The notes under the pieces are model-generated. The model ran no database searches and had not been told where the DNA came from. It saw only the letters and a list, made by a program, of their open reading frames with translations. The position numbers and the translations under genes are program-made. A DNA stretch of 64,000 nucleotides, taken from contig SZWC01003878.1 of NCBI GenBank assembly GCA_023375785.1, positions 119,567 through 183,566 on the forward strand, given 5' to 3'. Numbering within the stretch: the first letter of the stretch is position 1; each line of letters begins with the position of its first letter. This stretch comes from Penium margaritaceum. Its lineage: Eukaryota; Streptophyta; Zygnematophyceae; Desmidiales; Peniaceae. This document shows positions 56,286 to 64,000 of this stretch, piece after piece.

Positions 56286-57970
56286 ACTGGTATTAGAGCA
56301 ATGAGGTATCCCTCTCGCCCTCTTATTGATTTCCAACCTGCATGAGTCCCACCATCCGTCCACATAGTCTCACATCGTGTGCCGTACAACGCAGAAGGTT
56401 GTATTGCCTCCTACCTCCAACTTCTGCCGCAAGTTGTACGTAACTTATAATAGGATAGCCACATCAATCTTAGCCATGATAGCATCCGCAGCTATATCTT
56501 GTGGCTACACCCTTGGAAGCCTTGGGCTTCTTTGTCCATTCCCCAAGGATGACGTTGCAACCCAACCCAGGACAACAGCATCCCTGGAGCTAGCTGCGTT
56601 ACCTGTAGCTCAGGAAAAACTCTCCTTGCCTCCTCCTCTCCTACGGACTGGCCATTGTTACCTGCTGGCCCTTGTTCTGCCTACTTCATTCTCTAGCAGC
56701 AACAGAATGTACACTGAAAGCATGATGAGAGGCGCTGTCCTCACACTGCAACATCAGTAGTAGCATTGTCGCACAGTGACTGCCAATGGAAGCAACATCT
56801 TTGGCTGCATCTACAGCCAACCCATCAATCACAATGGATTCACGGCCGCTGGACAGTACCCTTGGCATCGAGCTGGGCTCAGCTTGCAGATCAGCCCGCT
56901 ACTTTGAGCATGCTGGGTAGGAGGATCGGCGGGTTCTTGACGATTCCCCACACACTGACGATGATGATACACCGCTGAGGTATTACATGTTGGAAAGGTC
57001 TGAATGGCGTGAGGAACGAGATGACGTGCCTGAGGCGGTTGAACGTGAAGTTGGCCGCCAAGTGTACATTGGTGATAACCTCCGACCTTCTCCACATCAT
57101 CCCTCAGGTATGGAACCACTCGGGGACCCCTACATTGGCACCTGCGCTAGATTCCAACCCTGTTTTTGAGCCAACTACAACAGATACTGCTGAACCGTCC
57201 ACAACATGTGAGGAAACTGGTGAAATTCCAATCCTGCTCATCCACATCAACTCCATCAGCTTGATCCGGGCTGTCCTTGACGCCGGAACTGGTGTAGCCT
57301 CGACCTTCTCAACCACGGCTGGTGCCAGTAGGGTGCTAACACAGACTACGGTGGGCAAAGAAACTAAGGCATACGCACACGCGGCAACGCCACTTTCCTT
57401 GCTTGATGCTACCACTGCCAAGATTACCATGCAGGTCACGGTAGCCACTGCTACTGTCGCCACCGCTGCATCCTCTACAACTGACGCAACTGCAAGCGCC
57501 ATCGTCTCCATTCAGGCGTTGACTGTAGTGGCAGTTCTTACACCAACAGTTTCACCTCGTGATCTTACGCACCACATCACCAATGACGTGCTCATTGCAT
57601 CTGCAGTAGTAGTAGTGTTAAGAGCCACTGTCACTGGCCTTCTCTTCCTGACAATGGTCGTAGCTGCATGGGTGGCTATTTTGTTTTCAGTGGCCTCGAT
57701 AGTGCTGCCTCTCTTCTTGCTGCTCCCACGCCACCAACTTGGTGAGGGCACCACTCTCTCCTCTATTCCCAGTCTTGTGAACCTTCATTGCATTTAATTG
57801 AGCTACTCCATCATGCCGGTGCCGGAGGAAACTACAAAAGCGTTGCAAGTTGCCCTTAGTGAGGAACAGGCAGCCCACTGTAGAGTAGAGAAAGAGCTAC
57901 AACGTGGGCTAGAAGTACAGCACAAACTAGCCACGACTATGGCAAAATTAGCCATAAAACCATTCTGAGC
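56286..57970 (+). mobile_element. Copia-6 leader with Ala/Thr/Val-rich pre-gag frame
   Basis: A long untranslated-looking leader follows the primer site. A plus-strand frame at 57009-57797 (262 codons) is rich in Ala, Thr and Val and ends in a hydrophobic stretch followed by LLPRHQ. A comparable frame ending FFLPRHAW precedes gag in Copia-2 (24415-24915), so the segment is shared by the two relatives. Function unknown; it could be leader RNA with accidental openness. Confidence 0.45.
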
Positions 57971-57971
57971 C

Positions 57972-59030
57972 GTGCTTGCTCCTACTACTACTCTCCTTGC
58001 TCACGAGACTACTTCTGCTGGGTATACTGTTCCTCCTAGTGCTGCACCCAGCTCCACCTCTCCCGCCTCGTCAGTAGCTGCCCTTGCCCGGCTGCTCCTT
58101 CCTGCCAAGCAGAAAGACTTTGAGAGCACACCCCCTCAGTTTACATCAAAGCTGACCTTCTCCTTTTGGGAGACCCGCTTTAGTGCATGGATGAAGGGTG
58201 AGCTTCTATGGGAGTGCTACTTACCAGCCAAGGCGCCCTTCGTTCCTCAGCCTATTGAGGCCACTTGTGTTGGTTGTGCCCTCATCAATGCCGAGCCTGA
58301 TGGCTTTCTAAACGACATCCGTACGTGCAATGCTGACCCACCATGCGACACTCCTGGTGATCCTGTTGGTGCATATGCTCTCATTTTTCGTTGCAAGACG
58401 GTGACCGGACACGCTGTCCAAAGTACACTCAATATGCAATTCAACACACTCCACATGCACGCAGATGAGACGGCTGATGAGTATTGGGCGCGTAGTCTGT
58501 GATTTCCTTGCGACCTAGGGTCTACAGCCCCCAGTCCTCGCTTGACCTGTATTTCCATTATCACTGGTCTCATTCCCGACCTCTCTGACCTATGTTTGCA
58601 TGTCTCCCATGCTGAGCTTGAACGCCTTGTTGCTACCCCTGTCTATACCAATTCATACCCTGGGATTAGACCACTCTATGAGTTGACCATTGACTAGTGT
58701 AGAAACCTACAAAACAAGCGTCTACATCGTGTAGCTCTCACTGCAGTCATAATTGCATCCTTCTCCTCTTCCTCTACAACTACTACCTCCACTCCCTTCT
58801 CTCCTTCCAACACGACTTCTCACACCACTCACGCTGCTTCCCGTGGTAAGGGTGGCGGATCTGGCCGTGGGGGTGGCCGTGCCGGTAGGGGTTATGGTCG
58901 TGGTGGCAAATAATCCACTGGGTGTAGACCTCCTGCAAAGGTCATGTGCAGAGAACTGTGGGGCCACTGGTCACATTGCTCTAAAGTTCCCAGCACCTCG
59001 TGATGACTTTTGTCTTGAATCTTCCATGTG
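57972..59030 (+). mobile_element. Copia-6 gag remnant
   Basis: Contains FESTPPQFTSKLTF followed by GDPVGAYALIFR and FNTLHMHADETADEYWARSL, closely matching the minus-strand gag of Copia-2 (FTSNLTFHSW, NTLSMRADETADAYWARSL). A Gly/Arg-rich tract and a CCHC-like knuckle follow near 58860-58990. The coding part is broken. Confidence 0.75.
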
Positions 59031-59459
59031 TGCCCTCTAGGCCCGTACACGTGCTACCTCCTCCTCTTCCACAATTGTCTTGGCGGTCACATCACCCTCC
59101 TCTTCCTCCTTGTTTGCCTTTGCTCTCAACAACACCCTTGCACCTCTTCAACAACCGGAACCTCCGTGCAGTCCGTGGGGCTAGACACAACCTCCCCAAG
59201 GACCGGCCTAGTATGGTCATCCCTCTGTTCACTACTCCATACCCAATTGGCCCAGAGATGACGGCCACTTCTCTAACACTCGTTCCTCTGATGATTCCTC
59301 TGACAGTAGTGATGAGGAGCACACCCTCGAGTGCCATTTTACGGAGCTTCTTCAACTTTGTTCTTAAGGAGGTGAGAGTGTGGGTGGCCAGTCTCGTATG
59401 TTTGTCTCTGAGCCAGTTGAGACCCGTCGTGGTGCCCCATCAGGGTTTTGTAGGGGACC

Positions 59460-61715
59460 TTGCCTGATGTCCGTTCTTGGATTGAGGATTGGCTATCCCA
59501 TACATTCCCCACTCGTCTTAGTCATTTGCCTCATGATTCCCTTTCGCCTCATGATTACCTTTCGAGGTCTATTGCTGTATACCTTGTTCTCCCATCTGTC
59601 CGCATTTCCTCTGGCTTCTCCATCATCGATTCGGGCACCACTCATCACATGACCTCCTGCTATTCGTCATTCATCTCACCGGGTCCGGTCGGATCCGTTC
59701 ACTGTGTCCGCACCGGTTCTAGTCAGCTACTGCCAGTTCAAGGTGTTGGTGGTGTCCATTTTATTGGCTCTGGTGGAGCTCTATTCCTGCCTGATGTGTT
59801 CTATGTGCCTGACTTTGAGGTCAGTGTCCTCTCTGTCACCACTCTTGATGACCAAAGCATGGACTTCTCATCCAGCCGCGGCACCGGCATTGCTGCCCTT
59901 TGCTCCTCCGGCCGTGTTGTTCTTCATGGTGTACCGTATGATCACTTGTTCTGTGTGCCGCTTTTGTGGCCCTTGTCCTCTACCACCTTTATCCTTGTTC
60001 ACATGACAGGCTCCTTGTCTCCTATGCATGCGGATCTCTTGCAACATTGCCTTTGTAACATTTACACTGCCGTTATTAAGTGTCTCTTATGCCTTTGCCT
60101 ACTATCAGCCTTGACACTGCCATGTTTGCGCCTCTATGCTCCTGTACCTGCCTCAATTGTGCAAGTGGCAAGATGCACCATTCCGCGTTCATAGCGGCTG
60201 CGTCCACCATCTCCGATCCCCTTCACCTCGTGCATGTTGACGTCATGGTTCCGTTGCCTCATGACTTTCCTGGTGGCCTTGGTCACTACGTCCTTTGCTT
60301 GACGCATGACTATTCACGTTACCGCTAGATCTTTGCCCTTCGCCACAAGAGTGATGTCGCTGATGCTCTTGAGACCGGGATCCCTTAGGCTGAATGCACT
60401 TGTCTTCGTCCTTTGTGTGTCTTTTGCAACGACATGAGTGGTCCCACCTATTGCTCCCTTGAATCTTGTATTTTTCGTCTTGAGTCCTCCGCTCCCTACA
60501 CGTCCCATCAAAATGACCTGTTTGAGCGTTAGAACCACACCCTGGCAGACGGGGTGCGCTCCCTGTTCTCCTCCTTTGGCCAGTCCCCTCTGTTTGCCTT
60601 TGAATCCATGTCCTACATGATGTGGGTGGAATCACTTTCCTCCCTCACACCATCACCCCTTTTGAGCACTGGACAGGCCATTGTGCCCATAATCTCCATG
60701 CCTGTGTATGGGGGTCCATCGCATCCGTCTTGCTCCTTGTTGACCACCAAGATGTCAAACTCTTCCCATATCGTCATTTGAGTGTCTTTCTTGGCGTCTT
60801 GCGTTTCCCCAATGCAAGGTGTTTCTGGGATCCAGTGTTGTATCGAGTCCTTGAATCTCATGATGTCCTCTTCTTTGAGCACTTGTTTGAGCACAACATT
60901 CCTCACCTCTCGACGAGGTCTCTCTCTCCGCCCCTTTGGGGTGGAGGAGTTACTACTCCCTCTGTGTCCTCTGTTCTCCCCTTTGGTGCGCCCATCACCC
61001 GTCTTCTTTGAGCCATCTACCCCCTCTGAGCCCTTTTCCTCCTCTAGGCCTTCTACTTCCTTTGAGCCATCTGCTCCCGTTAAGCCACCCGCTCCCTCTG
61101 CTCTCTCTGTTTCACCTCCTCCGTCTCGCCCACATAACACGTCTTTGAGCTCTAACCCATGTGCGTCTCTTGCTGTGGGGTCTGCGTCCTCCGTGCCATA
61201 TGTGGCTCTTGAGCCCTCTTCTCCACTTGCCTATGACCCCCCCATGTCTTGTATGCCTCCTGTCTTGCCCTACACGTGCGGTGGTTGCCTTGGGACACTC
61301 CCATCTCACTCCTGTCCTGTTGTCTTGGGTGATCCCGATCTTCGCGTCCTTGACCTAGTGACCACCTCTCTTCCTGTTGCTCCATTTCTGGTGCAACCCA
61401 GTACCTCACTCTTCTACTCTCTAATTGAGCAGGAGTTTTTGTCTGGCCCTTAATAAATCCATGGTTGGGTACGTTGCCTCATGTTTTGCCGCTGCTGGTT
61501 TGTCCCCTCTTCCACCTGAACCTCTAGCTGTGCAGGCTGCCTGTAGAGCGTCTGACTCCTCCCTATGGGAGGAGCCCATGCAAACAGAAATTGACGCTCT
61601 TTCTGAGCATTGTGTCTATGAGCTTGTTGAACTTCCACCAAGGTGCAAAGCAATGGCTGCCGAATGGGTGTATCAGTTGAAGCTGAATCCAGACAACCTA
61701 GTTGAATGGTATTGT
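59460..61715 (+). mobile_element. Copia-6 pol remnant (protease, integrase, start of RT)
   Basis: The protease signature is IIDSGTTHHMTSC near 59630. GAG-pre-integrase and zinc-binding parts, an integrase core and a Ser/Pro/Thr-rich linker (60950-61400) follow. The RT start (LWEEPMQTEIDALSEH, then WVYQLKLNPD) is near 61560-61700, after which the element stops abruptly. Several breaks; old. Confidence 0.75.
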
Positions 61716-62320
61716 TGAGGATTTGCTCCTCTGCATGCCCAAGTGCGGTGCCGGGAGGCGCCAACGAGCCATCAGAGAGAGGAGATTCCTCATGGTTGGA
61801 TCTGGCAACTTGAGGATTGCTCGGATTGTTGAATGGAGTGTTCCTGAAAGTTGACGAGTTGAATTAGGTGGAAGTTGTTTTGCCAGAATCGGACAAGTAA
61901 CGAGGGATATATGGGCTTCCAAAGTTGGGGTATGTGCGGCGGCTCTTGGAGCTGGCGGCAGTTCGACTGTCGGTGAATAATTGACCGGAATGAGTAACAA
62001 AATACCATCTGGGGATTTTGCTAAGGAAGGAATGCCAAGGCGTCTGGTGCATGATCCGCCGGATTTTAATAGTGCAGTTTTGCTCCTAAGGGACTTGGCC
62101 AAAATCCTGGCTCGGAGTCCGAAACTCAGAAGTACAGTTTGTTACTTGGGGACTTTGTCAAAATTTTGAGTGCAAGTCCGCGAACAGGTTTTGAACCACA
62201 TCAATCTCCATCGCCAAACGCGATGATTGACTCATCAAGAAAGATCCCAAAGGCCGAGGGTCACCGCCGCTACACGTAGGGATCGCGGGATCACCACACA
62301 TACATCTCCATCAATAATGG
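61716..62320. other. stretch without recognised gene between Copia-6 and the integrase-like remnant
   Basis: Starts where Copia-6 RT stops. Open frames on both strands are short and carry no motif I know. It may be the 5' part of the integrase-like unit. Confidence 0.4.
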
Positions 62321-62327
62321 GAATCCC

Positions 62328-63200
62328 ATGGAGAGGATCTATGTTGACTACCATCTGCCACAGAAGCCATGGAACAAGAAAAGATACTGGGTGGCGGTAG
62401 TACATCATTTCACGAAGTACCTCTTTGTCCGAGCCTCACTGGACAAAACTGCGGCAAGGGTTGTTCAATTCATCTGGGAAGAAATCTTCTATTCATTCGG
62501 TGGCAGCAACATCATCCACAACGACAATGGCACAGAGATTTTTGGGGTGCTTTCCCCATGGAACTGGCACGCTGGGGAGCGCAACATGTGCACTCTTCCA
62601 GGTACCGACCAGAAAAACAGGGGCTGGTGGAGCGGATGCACAAAATTCTGGAGAAATCAGTGGATGCTGTGGGAGAAAATAACTGGGTGGAAGTGCTGAA
62701 GTGGACATCCTATTACCTCAACACTAACCTTGTCTCAGCCACCGCATTCCCACCCCATTTGCTCATGTTTGGGCAGTCATCGCGGAGTTACTTGCAGATG
62801 CCTCAACAGCCACCCACCCTACCAGCATAGGATCTGCCCGTAGACAAGACTGAGGGAGAGGAGGTCATGGCAAGCAGGATGACAGAGGAGGAAAGGGAGC
62901 AGCGGAAGAATGAACATAGGGATAAGGCACTGCAGACCTGGCTGGTGGAGCGAGAGCACCAAATGGAGGCCATCAAAGCAGAAGTGTGCCTGCGAGCCTC
63001 ATTCACAGCTCACCGCGCCTCCGACATTAAGAACCACGGGATCCTACGGGAACGCATCCAGGCGAAGGACTTCGTGATGTGCCGTAACTCCCCCTGGGGA
63101 AGGCCAGATATCAGCCTTTCTGCGGACGTGCTCTTTGCCTACAAAGAGGATCATGATCAGCTGTGGTTGGAAGGGAAGAATGGGAGGAGTACGCACTCAT
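62328..63200 (+). mobile_element. integrase-like (DDE core) remnant, Gypsy/Ginger-type
   Basis: IYVDYHLPQKPWNKKRYWVA, HHFTKYLFVRASLDKTAARVV, IIHNDNGTEIF and KQGLVERMHKILEKSV give the D, D and E core positions in order. LKWTSYYLNTN and FPPHLLMFGQSSRSY match the end of such cores. A Glu/Arg-rich helix and DFVMCRNSPWGRPDISLSADVLF, possibly a GPY/F-like module, follow. No RT or gag is beside it in the window, so it could belong to a Ginger-like DNA transposon, a degraded Gypsy element or a captured integrase. Broken in the core. Confidence 0.65.
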
Positions 63201-63253
63201 AACCTTGTATCAACTTCTGCCCGCTACCAGAATCCTGGCGGGTACATATCCGC

Positions 63254-63616
63254 ATGATAAAAAACAATTTGCTGCCTGGAAAGGACCCACAAGGATGGAG
63301 TGCCGCAAAGATCTTTGAACTCCGCACGGCAGAGATCCCGGCAGACGAGAGGTTGATGGCGGAGGCACCAGGACTGGTGCAGCAGATTGCCGCAGAAGAA
63401 CAGAAAAGAAATACTGCAGAAAAGGATGGGAGCAAAGGAGAACAGCCACCAAGAGCACAGGAGAAGCAAGGGGAGTACTCCGCGACAGGAACTGGGGCAG
63501 GAGAACAAGGTCAGAGAGCCAAATCCCCAAAGGATGCACGCGGCAACACCGGTCCCTGTCATGTGTGCGGCGAGAACTTGCTCGGAGGGAAGAAGAATAT
63601 GGTATGTAGCTGCTGA
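63254..63616 (+). CDS. C-terminal extension of the integrase-like unit with Cys motif (120 codons)
   Basis: MIKNNLLPGKDPQGWSAAKI opens a charged helical stretch rich in Glu, Gln and Lys and ends GPCHVCGENLLGGKKNMVCS, a C-x2-C pair followed by another Cys pair, reminiscent of half a PHD or zinc-ribbon finger. It follows the integrase-like part on the same strand within 60 bases. Whether it is one gene is inference. Confidence 0.4.
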   Translation: MIKNNLLPGKDPQGWSAAKIFELRTAEIPADERLMAEAPGLVQQIAAEEQKRNTAEKDGSKGEQPPRAQEKQGEYSATGTGAGEQGQRAKSPKDARGNTGPCHVCGENLLGGKKNMVCSC

Positions 63617-63639
63617 GGCAATGTAGTCCACCAGAACAC

Positions 63640-64000
63640 GCCGCACTATCTTTCCAAGCTTGAACCGTACCGGGCTCGGCGAGAGTGTGTGAAACATGAA
63701 AAAGAGCAGGAGGAGAGAAAGGGCAGCATAGGCTGAAGAGGAGGATGAGGAGGAAGGTGGTGAAGAAGGAGGTGATGCTGCGGAAGAAGGAGGACAGGAA
63801 AGAGATGATGGGAGTAAAGGAGAGTACATGTCGGACCTTCGGTTGATACCACCCAAGGAGGAGTGCAGGGACAGGGTATAGATGACGTTCTAGCGGAAGG
63901 AAAGGAAGAGAAGGAGGAAGAGGAGGAAGTAGAAGAGGAAGAAGGTCCATGCCAGGAATCACGATTGGTAGACTTGGCAGACACGTGGCGTTCGGATCAC
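63640..64000 (+). other. purine-rich (GGA/GAA) stretch, possible acidic linker
   Basis: Dense GAGGA/GAAGA triplets from about 63690 onward. One plus-strand phase reads as long Glu/Gly/Asp runs (EEEDEEEGGEEGG), so this may be an acidic tail of the integrase-like unit or simple low-complexity DNA. The long minus-strand frame over it is a compositional shadow. Confidence 0.4.

Larger units (their letters stand above)
4097..61720 (+). mobile_element. Copia-6, outermost LTR retrotransposon of the nest (3' part missing)
   Basis: The coding parts lie at 57972-61715 in the Copia order gag, protease, integrase, start of RT, all on the plus strand. The 5' LTR appears to begin at 4097 (TGTTGGTTCTAGCC), to be split by Gypsy-1 at 4198/55891, and to end at 56285 (GGCAACA) just before a tRNA-iMet-type primer site. 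Its LTR start and an inner AGTGCCCTCT resemble Copia-2, a relative by gag sequence. Coding remains are heavily degraded (more than ten breaks) and the element stops inside RT, with no 3' LTR seen. The left LTR assignment is inference. Confidence 0.6.

Noticed and set aside
63210-63962. 250-codon minus-strand frame at the right end
   Set aside because: Ser/Pro/Leu-rich complement of the GGA/GAA tract, no motif.

Overview
The window looks like a piece of a large, repeat-rich streptophyte genome (a green alga or plant). The clearest host evidence is the start of a chloroplast-targeted PfkB-type carbohydrate kinase gene (NARA5-like) on the minus strand at 91-1885. It has a clean two-exon structure and runs off the left edge. 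A charophyte such as Chara would fit the GC-rich coding sequence, the heavy LTR-retrotransposon load and the draft-assembly gaps, but that species guess is inference only.

From about 4.1 kb to 61.7 kb almost everything belongs to one nest of LTR retrotransposons. My reading, from paired LTRs, target-site duplications (TSDs), primer sites and the order of broken coding parts, is as follows. The outermost element, Copia-6 (+, 4097-61720, 3' end missing), has Gypsy-1 (+, chromodomain type, 4199-55885) inserted in its 5' LTR. Gypsy-1 was in turn hit by Copia-1 (+, 4747-11937), Copia-2 (-, 12008-26767), Copia-5 (-, about 27370-33178), Copia-4 (+, 35144-47043) and Gypsy-3 (-, 47893 to about 54230). 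Copia-2 carries Copia-3 (+, 12326-18351) in its 3' LTR, and Copia-4 carries Gypsy-2 (-, 38956-44344). The nest is four levels deep. All elements are fossils with interrupted coding parts; the innermost (Gypsy-2, Copia-3, Copia-4) are youngest by LTR similarity.

Two Copia groups can be told apart. Copia-1, -2, -5 and -6 have a primer site resembling the 3' end of initiator tRNA-Met. Copia-3 and Copia-4 instead have, right after the LTR, a match to the anticodon stem-loop of initiator tRNA-Met, as in Drosophila copia and yeast Ty5 (half-tRNA priming). Several LTR families also contain tRNA-like modules with A and B boxes. Copia-5 has no recognisable pol and carries two unfamiliar reading frames, so it looks like a non-autonomous relative of Copia-1.

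The right end (61.7-64 kb) holds an integrase-like gene remnant with an unusual C-terminal extension, followed by purine-rich sequence. Regions 1901-4096 and 61716-62320 show no gene I can support. Two long N gaps (39711-40692, 53550-54230) and two single-N joins (35382, 41175) are assembly features; the one at 35382 sits in an artefactual 270-bp duplication.
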